From the NCBI RefSeq assembly GCF_001320245.1, contig NZ_BCBA01000004.1, positions 62,001 to 126,000 on the forward strand: DNA of 64,000 nucleotides, given 5' to 3'. Position numbers and translations under genes: made by a program. Below are positions 36,140 through 45,317 of the stretch, piece by piece. The stretch's first letter is position 1. Each line of letters starts with the position of its first letter. Source of the DNA: Pseudomonas sp. NBRC 111124. GTDB taxonomy: Bacteria; Pseudomonadota; Gammaproteobacteria; Pseudomonadales; Pseudomonadaceae. The notes beneath the pieces were generated by a model, which saw only the letters and a list, made by a program, of their open reading frames with translations, searched no databases and was not told the DNA's origin.

Positions 36140-36259
36140 CCCTGCAGACTTCACTTGACCTTACTTGTATAGACATGCTCACATCAGGCAGACGCCATCC
36201 GCGCCACGCGCCGGCGATGGCCCTCGCCCTCACACAACAACAATGAAGTGGAGCCCTCA

Positions 36260-37657
36260 ATGTCTCGCAAATCCGTGCTCGAACGGCGCTCTATCGACTA
36301 CATCCCCGAAGCCGAGCGCCATGGCAAGCTGTACAGCCAGTTCACCCTGTGGCTCGGTGCCAACCTGCAGATTACCGCCATCGTCACCGGCGCCCTCGCC
36401 GTGGTGCTCGGCGGCGACGTGTTCTGGTCGCTGATCGGTTTGCTGCTGGGTCAATTGATCGGCGGCGCAGTCATGGCCTTGCATGCGGCTCAAGGCCCGC
36501 GCCTGGGCCTGCCGCAGATGATCTCGAGCCGGGTGCAGTTCGGCGTGTATGGCGCAGCCATCCCGATGGTGCTGGTGTGCCTGATGTACCTGGGTTTCAC
36601 CGCCACCGGCACGGTGTTGTCTGGCCAGGCCATCGGCCAGTTGCTGAGCGTCAGCGACAGCACCGGCATCCTCATCTTCGCCTCGGTGATCGTGCTCGCC
36701 ACCCTCGCCGGCTACCGGGTGATCCACTGGATTGGACGGGTTGCCAGCGTGCTGGGCATCATTGCCTTCGTCTACCTGTTCAGCCGCATCCTGATGCTCG
36801 CCGACATCGGCCAACTGCTGGAAAATCGCCACTTCAGCTGGGCCACCTTCCTGCTCGCGGTGTCGCTGGCGGCCTCGTGGCAGATCGCCTTCGGCCCCTA
36901 TGTGGCGGATTATTCGCGCTACCTGCCGAGCAGCACCTCGCCGGTGAAGACCTTTTTCGCCGCCGGCCTGGGCTCGGTCATAGGTGCGCAAGCGTCGATG
37001 ATCCTCGGCGTGTTCGCCGCAGCCATCGCCGGCGGGCAGTTCAGCGGGCGTGAAGTGGCCTACATCGTCGGCCTTGGCGGGGCCGGCACCACCGCTGCGC
37101 TGCTGTACTTCAGCATCGCCTTCGGCAAGGTGACCATCTCGACGCTGAATTCCTACGGCAGCTTCATGTGCATTGCCACCATCATCAGCGGCTTCCGTGG
37201 CCACCTGGCCATCAGCCGCCTGCAACGCCTGGTGTTCGTGCTGGCCATCGTCGGCGCTGCCACCCTGGTGGCCCTGCTCGGTCAGCATTCGTTCCTCAGT
37301 GCGTTCAAGTCGTTCATCCTGTTCCTGCTGACCTTCTTCGTGCCCTGGAGCGCGGTCAACCTGGTGGATTACTACTTCATCACCAAAGAACGTTACGACA
37401 TCCCGGCCCTGGCCGACCCGGAGGGCCGCTACGGCCGCTGGAACTGGCCTGGTATCAGTGTCTACACCCTCGGCGTACTGGTGCAGATGCCGTTCATCGA
37501 CACCAAGCTGTACACCGGCCCCATGGTCGCGCACCTGGGGGGCGTGGATGTGTCGTGGCTGATCGGCCTGGTGGTGCCGAGCGTGTTGTACTACTGCGTG
37601 GCGCGCCGGCGTGCCGCCGAGGCACCGGCCAGCATGATCGTGCCGCAGGCGCGCTGA
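36260..37657 (+). CDS. NCS1-family cytosine/purine permease
   Basis: A 465-residue 12-helix nucleobase:cation symporter. Early segment FTLWLGANLQITAIVTGAL and LASWQIAFGPYVADYSRYLP are typical of the family (cytosine, thiamine-precursor or allantoin transport). The ATG has GGAG seven bases upstream. The specific substrate is unknown; it is followed by a REP palindrome, then a convergent aldolase gene. Confidence 0.88.
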   Translation: MSRKSVLERRSIDYIPEAERHGKLYSQFTLWLGANLQITAIVTGALAVVLGGDVFWSLIGLLLGQLIGGAVMALHAAQGPRLGLPQMISSRVQFGVYGAAIPMVLVCLMYLGFTATGTVLSGQAIGQLLSVSDSTGILIFASVIVLATLAGYRVIHWIGRVASVLGIIAFVYLFSRILMLADIGQLLENRHFSWATFLLAVSLAASWQIAFGPYVADYSRYLPSSTSPVKTFFAAGLGSVIGAQASMILGVFAAAIAGGQFSGREVAYIVGLGGAGTTAALLYFSIAFGKVTISTLNSYGSFMCIATIISGFRGHLAISRLQRLVFVLAIVGAATLVALLGQHSFLSAFKSFILFLLTFFVPWSAVNLVDYYFITKERYDIPALADPEGRYGRWNWPGISVYTLGVLVQMPFIDTKLYTGPMVAHLGGVDVSWLIGLVVPSVLYYCVARRRAAEAPASMIVPQAR

Positions 37658-37680
37658 TGGCGGCTTGCTGAGTGCTCCTG

Positions 37681-37720
37681 CACTGGCCTCTTCGCGGGTA
37701 CGCCCGCGAAGAGGCCAGTG
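37681..37720. repeat. REP palindrome with perfect 18-base arms
   Basis: CACTGGCCTCTTCGCGGG and CCCGCGAAGAGGCCAGTG face each other around TACG between two convergent genes. It probably ends or protects both transcripts. Confidence 0.85.
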
Positions 37721-37722
37721 AG

Positions 37723-38478
37723 TCAGTCGCGATAGTCAGGGGCAATCCGCTCCAGCATCCGCAACAAAGCCCCCCAGGCCAGTTGCACTGCATCCGGGTC
37801 ATTCAGCTCGCCCTGCTTCAACCCGCGCATCGGCTCGTTGAACTGCCGCTCGGTATGCGCACACACCGCCTCCGACGGCAGCACCAGCTGCCCGGCACTC
37901 TGCGCCGCCAGCTGAATGTCGCAAGCCTTCTCCAGGTAATACATGCGCAAGAACGCCTCGGCCACCGAGCGCCCGGTGGTCAGCAAGCCGTGGTTGCGCA
38001 GGATCATCACCGGTTTGTCGCCCAGGTCTGCCACCAGCCGCTGTTGCTCGTCCAGGTCCAGGGCGATGCCTTCATAGGTGTGGTAGGCGACCTTGCCATG
38101 GAACTCCATCGACATCTGGTTGACCGGCAGCAACCCGCACTCCAGCGCCGCCACCGCGCAACCGGCGCGGGTGTGGGTGTGCAGCACGCACTGGGCATCT
38201 TTGCGGGCGGCATGGATGGCGCTGTGGATGACGAACCCGGCCGGGTTGACCGGGTATTCGGTGGGCTCAACCGGGCGGCCCTGCAGGTCGATCTTCACCA
38301 GGCTCGAGGCCGTGATCTCTTCGAACAGCAAGCCGTAGGGGTTGATCAGGAAATGGTGCTCGGGGCCCGGCAGACGCAGCGAGATGTGGGTGAAAATCAG
38401 GTCCGACATACGAAAGTGGGCAATCAGGCGGTAGCAGGCGGCCAGTTGCTGGCGCAGGGTCTGTTCCGTGGCGGTCAT
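37723..38478 (-). CDS. Class II aldolase/adducin-family protein
   Basis: A 251-residue protein with the zinc site of the family: HTHTRAG (two His) and ILRNHGLLTTG (third His), and the phosphate-binding-like SLVKIDLQG. Members cleave sugar phosphates or decarboxylate related compounds. AGGAAG lies eight bases before the ATG; the frame stays open further into the hairpin without support. It lies downstream of the ABC binding-protein gene on the same strand. Confidence 0.88.
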   Translation of the reverse strand: MTATEQTLRQQLAACYRLIAHFRMSDLIFTHISLRLPGPEHHFLINPYGLLFEEITASSLVKIDLQGRPVEPTEYPVNPAGFVIHSAIHAARKDAQCVLHTHTRAGCAVAALECGLLPVNQMSMEFHGKVAYHTYEGIALDLDEQQRLVADLGDKPVMILRNHGLLTTGRSVAEAFLRMYYLEKACDIQLAAQSAGQLVLPSEAVCAHTERQFNEPMRGLKQGELNDPDAVQLAWGALLRMLERIAPDYRD

Positions 38479-38500
38479 TGTTATTCTTCCTGTTGTAATT

Positions 38501-38519
38501 GGGGCCGCAAAGCGGCCCC
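38501..38519. repeat. GC hairpin, intergenic
   Basis: GGGGCCGC and GCGGCCCC pair around AAA between the binding-protein and aldolase genes. The same hairpin, with a different loop, recurs at 43380. Confidence 0.6.
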
Positions 38520-38530
38520 GATAAGCTACA

Positions 38531-39574
38531 TCATTTACTGGCCCAGGCATTGAAGCGCTGTTCCAGTTCCTCGCCATGGTCGACCCAGAACGCCACATTC
38601 ATCGCCAACGCCCCCTGCAGGTTCTCCGGTGAGGTCGGTACCCAACTGGCCAGCGAAGGGTCAAGCTTGGCCGCTGCCTGGGTATTGGTCGGCCCATAAG
38701 GGATCTGCTCGACATAACGCACCTGGGTATCCGCCTGGTTGGCATAGCTGATCAGGCGCTTGGCATGGTCGACATGCTTCGAGCCCTTGATGATCGCCCA
38801 GTAGTCCATGCCATACAGGCTGCCAGGCCAGACCACCGCCAGCGGGCTGCCTTGCTGCGCCGCCACGGCGATGCGGCCACTGTAGGTCGAGGTCATCACC
38901 ACATCCCCCGCGGTCAGCCACTGCGCCGGTTGCGCGCCAGCGTCCCACCACTGAATGTACGGCTTGAGCTCGGTGAGCTTGGCAAAGGCGCGCTCGACAC
39001 CCGCCGGAGTCGAAAGCACCTTGTACACGTCATCGACCTTGACCCCGTCGGCTAGCAAGGCGAACTCCAGGTTATACACCGCGCGCTTGCGCAGGCCGCG
39101 TTTGCCCGGGTACTTCTGCACGTCCCAGAAATCGGCCCACGAGGTCGGCGCCTGGGCCAGCTTGTCGCGGTCGTAGGCAATCGCCACGCTCCACACCAAT
39201 GCCGCTGAGCCGCAGTCTTGCGCGGCATCGGGGATCAGTTCCGCGGCATGCCCCAGGCGCTGCCAGTCGAGGCGCTCGTAGACGCCCTCGTCGCAGCCGC
39301 GCATCAGGTCGGGCCCCTCGATCTGCACCACGTCCCAGTCGACATTCCCGGTATCGGCCATCACCTGGATGCGCGCCATCTCGCCGTTGTATTCGCTCTG
39401 GATCAACTTGCTGCCGTCCTGGGCGCTGAAAGGCTGGAAGATCGCCACATCCTGGGCTTTCTGACCGGCGCCGCCATAGCCGACCACGACCATCTGCGGC
39501 GCCGCTTGCGCACTGCCCAGGCCCAAGGCCAGCAGCGCTGCGCAAAGGCTGGTACTGCGAGGAAATGCCTGCAT
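38531..39574 (-). CDS. ABC transporter substrate-binding protein (polyamine-type)
   Basis: A 347-residue periplasmic protein with a signal peptide ending AQAAPQ. The domain pattern (NVDWDVVQIEGPDL, KYPGKRGLRKRA, GMDYWAIIKGSKH, QIPYGPTNTQA) is that of the spermidine/putrescine-binding PotD/PotF class. AGGAGG lies seven bases before the ATG. No permease or ATPase gene is next to it, so it must work with a distant system or sense a ligand. Confidence 0.87.
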   Translation of the reverse strand: MQAFPRSTSLCAALLALGLGSAQAAPQMVVVGYGGAGQKAQDVAIFQPFSAQDGSKLIQSEYNGEMARIQVMADTGNVDWDVVQIEGPDLMRGCDEGVYERLDWQRLGHAAELIPDAAQDCGSAALVWSVAIAYDRDKLAQAPTSWADFWDVQKYPGKRGLRKRAVYNLEFALLADGVKVDDVYKVLSTPAGVERAFAKLTELKPYIQWWDAGAQPAQWLTAGDVVMTSTYSGRIAVAAQQGSPLAVVWPGSLYGMDYWAIIKGSKHVDHAKRLISYANQADTQVRYVEQIPYGPTNTQAAAKLDPSLASWVPTSPENLQGALAMNVAFWVDHGEELEQRFNAWASK

Positions 39575-39761
39575 CGAGTTGCCTCCTGTCGGTACCTTCG
39601 CGCCACAGCTCGAAGGCCCGTTTCTTGTTGTAGTGAGGTCACGCGCCACTGCCGTGGCTGGGAAAAAGCTAGACGGCCACCAGTAAAAAAACAAGTTGAT
39701 TTTTTACTGGAGCTACACTTTCATGAGAAAAACAAGAACGACTCTGCACCGGAGCTGCCTC

Positions 39762-41714
39762 ATGACAACCGCTTTCGCCCACCTGTTCGAACCCCTGCAG
39801 ATCCGTGGCAAACGCCTGAAAAACCGCATCATGTCGACCGGCCACGACACCTGCCTGCCCACCGACAACCTGGTCAATGACAAGCTCATCGCCTACCAGC
39901 GCGCCCGTGCCGCCGGCGGTGCCGGCCTGATCGTGCTGCAGGTGGCCGGGGTGCATGACAGTGCCCGCTACACCTCACACGTGCTGATGGCCACCGACGA
40001 CGCCTGCATCGACGGTTACCGGCGCCTGGCCGAGGCCTGCCACGCCCATGACACGGTGGTGTTGTCGCAGCTGTTTCACCCAGGGCGGGAAATCATGGAA
40101 TCGGCGGACGGCCTGTTGGCGGTGGCCTACTCGGCTTCGTCGGTGCCCAACGAGCGCTTCCGGGTGATGCCGCGCGCGCTGGACCAGGCAATGATCGACG
40201 AGATCGTCCAGGGTTACGCCAGCGCAGCCAGGCGCTTGCACCAGGCGGGCCTGGACGGGGTCGAGGTGGTGGCGAGCCATGGCTACCTGCCGGCGCAGTT
40301 CATCAACCCGCGGGTCAACCAGCGCAACGACGGCTACAACGGCGAGCTGGAACAGCGCCTGCGCTTCCTGCGTGAAGTGCTGGCAGCGGTCAGGGCGGCC
40401 ACCGACGAGCAGTTCATCGTCGGCCTGCGCGTCAGCGCCGACGAGCGCGACAGCGAAGGCCTGAGCGAAGACGAATCCCTCGCCGCCGCCCAGGCCCTGC
40501 AAGACCAGGTCGACTATCTGCACATCGTTGCCGGCACCTCGGCATCACTGGGGGGTGCCGTGCATATCGTGCCGCCCATGGCCATCGCCCCGGCTTACCT
40601 TGCGCGCGAAGCCGGCACCTTCAAGCAGCACCTGAGCATCCCGCTGTTCGTCACCGGGCGCATCAACCAGCCGCAGGAAGCCGAACTGATCCTAGCCCGT
40701 GGCCAGGCCGACGTCTGCGGCATGACCCGCGCGCTGATCTGCGACCCGCAGATGCCGGCGAAGACCGAGCGCGGCCAGGTCGAGGACGTGCGCGCCTGCA
40801 TCGCCTGCAACCAGGCCTGTATCGGCCACTTCCACCGCGGGCTGCCGATTTCCTGTATCCAGCACCCGGAAACCGGACGCGAGTTGCAATACGAAACCCC
40901 TGCCCCCGCTACAACACGCAAGCGCATCCTGGTGGCCGGTGGCGGCCCTGCCGGCATGAAAGCCGCAGCCGTTGCTGCCGCCCGTGGGCATGACGTCACG
41001 CTTTACGAAGCCAGTACACAACTGGGCGGGCAGATCCAGCTCGCCCAGTTGCTGCCCCGGCGCAGCGAATTCGGCGGCGCCAGCACCAACCTGCAGCGGG
41101 AAATGGAACTGGCCGGCGTACGCGTAGTACGTAATACGCGCGTTGACCGCGCCCTGGTCGAACGCGAACGTCCCGACCTGGTCATTGCCGCGACCGGCGC
41201 CACGCCCTACTGGCCAGCTTTCGAACGCAGCGGCGAGCTGCAAGTGGTGGATGCCTGGCAGGTGCTGCGCAACGAGGCCACCCTCGGCCGCTCCGTGCTG
41301 GTGATCGACTGGCGCAGCGACTGGATTGGCCCCGGCATCGCTGAACGCCTGGTTCGCGACGGCCATCAGGTGCAACTGGCAGTGAACGGCACCCACTGTG
41401 GTGAAGCGCTACCGCTGTATGTACGCGACCAGATGGCTGGCGAGCTGCACCGCCTCGGCATCCCGATCACGCCTTATGCCCGCCTGTACGGCAGCGACGA
41501 CAACACCGTTTATCTGCAGCACACCGCAAGCGGCGAGCCGATGATCTTCGAAGGTATCGACACCCTGGTGCTGTGCCTCGGCCACCAACCTCAGGACACC
41601 CTGGCAGCGGAACTGTCCGGTTTGGTGGAAGTACGGCGCATTGGCGACTGCCTAGCCCCACGCACGGTCGAAGAGGCCATCCACGACGGTCTGACAGTTG
41701 CCTGGGCGCTTTGA
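39762..41714 (+). CDS. Old-yellow-enzyme-type Fe-S flavoprotein
   Basis: A 650-residue oxidoreductase of the 2,4-dienoyl-CoA reductase / trimethylamine dehydrogenase / stachydrine-demethylase class. An FMN barrel (about 1-340) is followed by a 4Fe-4S motif CIACNQACIGHF with a fourth Cys in PISCIQHPE, then an FAD/NAD(P)-binding part beginning ILVAGGGPAGMKAAAVAA. GGAG precedes the chosen ATG. Known relatives demethylate N-methylated betaines or reduce enones. The following regulator gene probably controls it. Confidence 0.87.
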   Translation: MTTAFAHLFEPLQIRGKRLKNRIMSTGHDTCLPTDNLVNDKLIAYQRARAAGGAGLIVLQVAGVHDSARYTSHVLMATDDACIDGYRRLAEACHAHDTVVLSQLFHPGREIMESADGLLAVAYSASSVPNERFRVMPRALDQAMIDEIVQGYASAARRLHQAGLDGVEVVASHGYLPAQFINPRVNQRNDGYNGELEQRLRFLREVLAAVRAATDEQFIVGLRVSADERDSEGLSEDESLAAAQALQDQVDYLHIVAGTSASLGGAVHIVPPMAIAPAYLAREAGTFKQHLSIPLFVTGRINQPQEAELILARGQADVCGMTRALICDPQMPAKTERGQVEDVRACIACNQACIGHFHRGLPISCIQHPETGRELQYETPAPATTRKRILVAGGGPAGMKAAAVAAARGHDVTLYEASTQLGGQIQLAQLLPRRSEFGGASTNLQREMELAGVRVVRNTRVDRALVERERPDLVIAATGATPYWPAFERSGELQVVDAWQVLRNEATLGRSVLVIDWRSDWIGPGIAERLVRDGHQVQLAVNGTHCGEALPLYVRDQMAGELHRLGIPITPYARLYGSDDNTVYLQHTASGEPMIFEGIDTLVLCLGHQPQDTLAAELSGLVEVRRIGDCLAPRTVEEAIHDGLTVAWAL

Positions 41715-41753
41715 GCCTGGCCATACTGCGGCTTTCCCGATGGACCGAAGCGC

Positions 41754-42356
41754 ATGAGCCAGCAACCCCAGTTCCCGCCCGCCGCCGAAGATGGCAGTGC
41801 CGCGCCGCAGTTCCTCGGTGGCCGCATCCGCGGCCTGCGCAAGCGTCGCGGCATGACCCTGGCAGAGCTGGCGGCGCACAGCGAGCTGACCGCCGGCTAC
41901 ATCAGCCAGCTGGAACGCAACCTGTCGTACCCGTCGATCCCGGCGTTGTTCAACATCGCCCGCAGCCTCGGCGTCACCATCCAGTGGTTCTTCGCCAGCG
42001 AAGCCACCACCGCGCCTGAAGACCAGGGTTATGTGGTGCGGCGCAACAGCCGGCTGAGCGTGCATTACGAGGACGGCATCGTCGACCAGCTGCTCACCCC
42101 GCAACCCAACCGCCAACTGGAAATGCTGCATTCTCGCTTTCCGCCAGGCACCTACAGCCAGCAGAGCTACAGCCATGAAGGTGACGAAGCGGGCTATGTC
42201 CTCTCGGGCAGTTTCGAGGTGTGGGTGGGCGAGCGTCACTTCCTGCTGGGCGAAGGCGACAGCTTCAGCTTCTCCAGCCAGGAGCCGCACCGCTATGGCA
42301 ACCCGGGCGAAGTGGACGCCGTGGTGATCTGGGTGATCACCCCGCCAACATTTTGA
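41754..42356 (+). CDS. XRE-family regulator with cupin domain
   Basis: A 200-residue regulator with an N-terminal helix-turn-helix (GMTLAELAAHSELTAGYISQLERN, split as GMTLAELAAHSELT and AGYISQLERNLSYPS) and a C-terminal cupin (SHEGDEAGYVLSGSFEVWVG). It lies 39 bases after the flavoprotein gene on the same strand, so it is likely its local regulator. Confidence 0.88.
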   Translation: MSQQPQFPPAAEDGSAAPQFLGGRIRGLRKRRGMTLAELAAHSELTAGYISQLERNLSYPSIPALFNIARSLGVTIQWFFASEATTAPEDQGYVVRRNSRLSVHYEDGIVDQLLTPQPNRQLEMLHSRFPPGTYSQQSYSHEGDEAGYVLSGSFEVWVGERHFLLGEGDSFSFSSQEPHRYGNPGEVDAVVIWVITPPTF

Positions 42357-42532
42357 AAAGACCTGCCAGCTGGCCTCGTAACACCGTTGCCTGCAATCAC
42401 GGCCTACATCGCGGCACGGCTTGCAGATGACGCCCGCGCCCAATGCATTTGCGCTTTTCTCCGAACCCGTGGCATAGATGCAGGTCCACGTCTTTAGTGG
42501 TCGCTTTCGCGCTTTCCAAGGAGAACCTCTGC

Positions 42533-43372
42533 ATGAGCAAGCCCCCCTACGTACCGCCCAAGGTCTGGCGCAACGATGCCGCGTCCGGCGGCCAGTTCGC
42601 CAGCATCAACCGGCCGATCGCCGGGCCGACCCATGACAAGGACCTGCCGGTCGGCAAGCACCCGCTGCAGCTGTACTCCCTGGCCACCCCCAATGGCGTC
42701 AAGGTCACCATCCTCCTCGAAGAGCTGCTCGCCCAGGGCTACAGCGGCGCCGAATACGACGCCTGGCTGATCCGCATCGGTGACGGCGACCAGTTCTCCA
42801 GCGGCTTCGTCGAGGTCAACCCCAACTCGAAGATCCCTGCCCTGCTCGACCGCAGCGTCGAGCCACCGGTGCGGGTATTCGAGTCCGGTTCGATCCTGCT
42901 GCACCTGGCGGACAAGTTCGGCGCTTTCTTACCCAAGGCCCCGGCCGCACGCACCGAAAGCCTGAACTGGCTGTTCTGGCAGATGGGCGCCGCGCCTTAT
43001 CTGGGCGGAGGTTTCGGCCACTTCTATGTGTACGCACCGGAAAAGTTCGAGTACGCCATCAACCGCTTCACCATGGAAGCCAAGCGCCAACTCGACGTGC
43101 TTGAGCGCCGCCTGGCGGTCAGCCGCTACCTGGGCGGCGACGAATACAGCATCGCCGATATCGCCGTGTGGCCGTGGTACGGCCAATTGGTGCGCGGCAA
43201 CCTGTATGGCGCGGCCGAGTTCCTGGCGGTGGATGAGTACCCGCATGTGCAGCGCTGGGCCGAGGAAATTGCCCAACGCCCGGCCGTGCAGCGCGGCACT
43301 CGGGTCAACCGTACCTGGGGCGATGAAGCCAGCCAGGTGCCCGAGCGGCATTCAGCGGCCGACCTGGATTGA
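42533..43372 (+). CDS. yghU: YghU-type glutathione S-transferase
   Basis: A 279-residue GST of the nu class. The start PPYVPPKVW and the segments LYSLATPNGVKVTILLEELL, VNPNSKIPAL, RVFESGSILLHLA and GGGFGHFYVYAPEK match YghU/YfcG, which have disulfide-bond reductase activity with two glutathiones. AAGGAG lies before the ATG. Role here probably redox protection. Confidence 0.9.
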   Translation: MSKPPYVPPKVWRNDAASGGQFASINRPIAGPTHDKDLPVGKHPLQLYSLATPNGVKVTILLEELLAQGYSGAEYDAWLIRIGDGDQFSSGFVEVNPNSKIPALLDRSVEPPVRVFESGSILLHLADKFGAFLPKAPAARTESLNWLFWQMGAAPYLGGGFGHFYVYAPEKFEYAINRFTMEAKRQLDVLERRLAVSRYLGGDEYSIADIAVWPWYGQLVRGNLYGAAEFLAVDEYPHVQRWAEEIAQRPAVQRGTRVNRTWGDEASQVPERHSAADLD

Positions 43373-43379
43373 CGACCGC

Positions 43380-43398
43380 GGGGCCGCAGCGCGGCCCC
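43380..43398. terminator. GC hairpin after yghU
   Basis: GGGGCCGC and GCGGCCCC pair around AGC eight bases after the stop. The following T content is low (GACAATGCCC), so its use as a terminator is uncertain. Confidence 0.5.
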
Positions 43399-43509
43399 GA
43401 CAATGCCCCAATGCAAAAAACCATTTCTGCGGCGCAAACCTCCCTCCCCTGATCCCTTCTTGTACACTCCTCGCACTAAGCCCCAACCTGCACAAATTTT
43501 GGTGAAAGC

Positions 43510-45213
43510 ATGATCGAGGTAACCGAGGTTTCCATTGCCGAGCTGCGCGACGCGCTCGAAACCGGCCGCACGACGGCGGTCGAGCTGGTCAAGGCCTACC
43601 TGGCACGCATCGACGCCTACGACGGCGCCGACACCGCCACCGCGCTGAACGCCGTGGTCGTGCGCAACCCTGAAGCGCTCAAGGAAGCCGAGGCCTCCGA
43701 CGCCCGCCGCGCCAAGGGCCAAACCCTCAGCCCGCTGGACGGCATCCCCTACACCGCCAAGGACAGCTACCTGGTCAAGGGCCTGACCGCCGCCTCCGGC
43801 AGCCCGGCATTCAAGGACCTGGTCGCCCAGCGCGACGCCTTCACCATCGAACGCCTGCGCGCTGCCGGTGCCGTGTGCCTGGGCAAGACCAACATGCCAC
43901 CGATGGCCAATGGCGGCATGCAGCGTGGCGTCTACGGCCGCGCCGAAAGCCCGTACAACGCCAACTACCTGACCGCACCGTTCGCCTCCGGCTCGTCGAA
44001 CGGCGCCGGTACCGCCACCGCGGCCAGCTTCAGCGCCTTCGGCCTGGCTGAGGAAACCTGGTCGAGCGGCCGCGGCCCGGCATCGAATAATGGCTTGTGC
44101 GCCTACACCCCGTCGCGTGGCGTGATCTCGGTACGTGGTAACTGGCCGCTGACCCCGACCATGGACGTCGTGGTGCCGTACGCCCGGACCATGGCCGACC
44201 TGCTGGAAATCCTCGACGTGGTGGTTGCCGACGATGCCGACAAGCGCGGCGACCTGTGGCGCCTGCAGCCGTGGGTACCGATCCCGGCCGCCTCCTCCGT
44301 ACGCCCGGCCTCCTACCTTGAGCTGGCCGTCGATGCCAGCCCGCTAAAGGGCAAGCGTTTTGGCGTACCGCGCATGTACATCAACGCCGACGCCGAAGCC
44401 GGCACCTCCGAGAAGCCAGGCATCGGTGGCCCGACCGGCCAGCGCATCAACACCCGCGACAGCGTCATCGACTTGTGGAAACAGGCGCGCCAGGCCCTGG
44501 AAGCGGCCGGCGCCGAAGTGCTGGAAGTCGACTTCCCACTGGTGTCCAACTGCGAGGGCGACCGCCCGGGCGCACCGACCGTCTACAACCGTGGCATCGT
44601 CAGCAAGGAATTCCTCCATGACGAACTGTGGGAACTGTCGGGCTGGGGCTTCGACGACTTCCTGCGGGCCAACGATGACCCGAAACTGAACCGCCTGGCC
44701 GATGTCGATGGGCCGCAGATCTTCCCGCACGACCCCGGCACCCTGCCCAACCGTGAGGACGACCTGGCCGCCGGCATGGACGAATACGTCAACATGGCCA
44801 AGCGCGGACTGAAGACCTGGGACCAGATCGAGACCCTGCCCGATGGCCTGCGCGGGCTGGAACAGACCCGCAAGATGGACCTCGAAGACTGGATGGACGC
44901 GCAGGGCCTGGACGCCGTGCTGTTCCCGACCGTGGCCGATGTGGGCCCGGCCGATGCCGACGTTAACCCGGCCTCGGCCGACATTGCCTGGAGCAACGGC
45001 ATCTGGGTGGCCAACGGTAACCTGGCGATCCGTCACCTGGGCGTACCGACCGTAACCGTGCCGATGGGTGTGATGGCCGATATCGGCATGCCTGTAGGGC
45101 TGACCTTTGCCGGCAAGGCCTATAGCGACAATGCGCTGCTGAGCTTTGCTGCGGCTTTTGAATCGACCGGTTCGCGCCGGATGATTCCGCCGCGCACTCC
45201 AGCCCTGGGCTAA
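43510..45213 (+). CDS. Amidase-signature family protein
   Basis: A 567-residue amidase. The catalytic Lys lies in GIPYTAKDSY, the cis-Ser in FASGSSNGAGTATAA, and the nucleophile Ser in EETWSSGRGPASN, where most relatives read TDTGGSIRxPA. The nonstandard wording around the nucleophile puts it in a divergent branch. Substrate unknown. No signal peptide. It is followed by a REP palindrome. Confidence 0.9.
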   Translation: MIEVTEVSIAELRDALETGRTTAVELVKAYLARIDAYDGADTATALNAVVVRNPEALKEAEASDARRAKGQTLSPLDGIPYTAKDSYLVKGLTAASGSPAFKDLVAQRDAFTIERLRAAGAVCLGKTNMPPMANGGMQRGVYGRAESPYNANYLTAPFASGSSNGAGTATAASFSAFGLAEETWSSGRGPASNNGLCAYTPSRGVISVRGNWPLTPTMDVVVPYARTMADLLEILDVVVADDADKRGDLWRLQPWVPIPAASSVRPASYLELAVDASPLKGKRFGVPRMYINADAEAGTSEKPGIGGPTGQRINTRDSVIDLWKQARQALEAAGAEVLEVDFPLVSNCEGDRPGAPTVYNRGIVSKEFLHDELWELSGWGFDDFLRANDDPKLNRLADVDGPQIFPHDPGTLPNREDDLAAGMDEYVNMAKRGLKTWDQIETLPDGLRGLEQTRKMDLEDWMDAQGLDAVLFPTVADVGPADADVNPASADIAWSNGIWVANGNLAIRHLGVPTVTVPMGVMADIGMPVGLTFAGKAYSDNALLSFAAAFESTGSRRMIPPRTPALG

Positions 45214-45219
45214 TTAAGG

Positions 45220-45243
45220 CATTCGCGGGCATGCCCGCGAATG
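45220..45243. repeat. REP palindrome
   Basis: CATTCGCGGGCA and its exact reverse complement make a 24-base perfect palindrome seven bases after the amidase stop. Confidence 0.82.
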
Positions 45244-45262
45244 GGCCTGGAAAAGCCAATCG

Positions 45263-45308
45263 CAAAATTCAACTAATCGTGTAAAAATACACGCCACGTT
45301 GAATTTTG
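45263..45308. promoter_or_regulatory. Concentric double inverted repeat before the YheO-type gene
   Basis: Outer arms CAAAATTCAAC / GTTGAATTTTG and inner arms CGTGTA / TACACG share exactly the same dyad centre. The element ends nine bases before the ATG, which has no visible Shine-Dalgarno. It looks like an operator for a dimer or tetramer, or an RNA hairpin that masks the start; autoregulation by the downstream gene is the simplest reading. Confidence 0.65.
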
Positions 45309-45317
45309 TGATTTCCC

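Noticed and set aside
36257..37534. A 425-codon open frame antisense to the NCS1 permease
   Set aside because: His/Asp/Glu-rich low-complexity product with no helices; mirror of a membrane protein.
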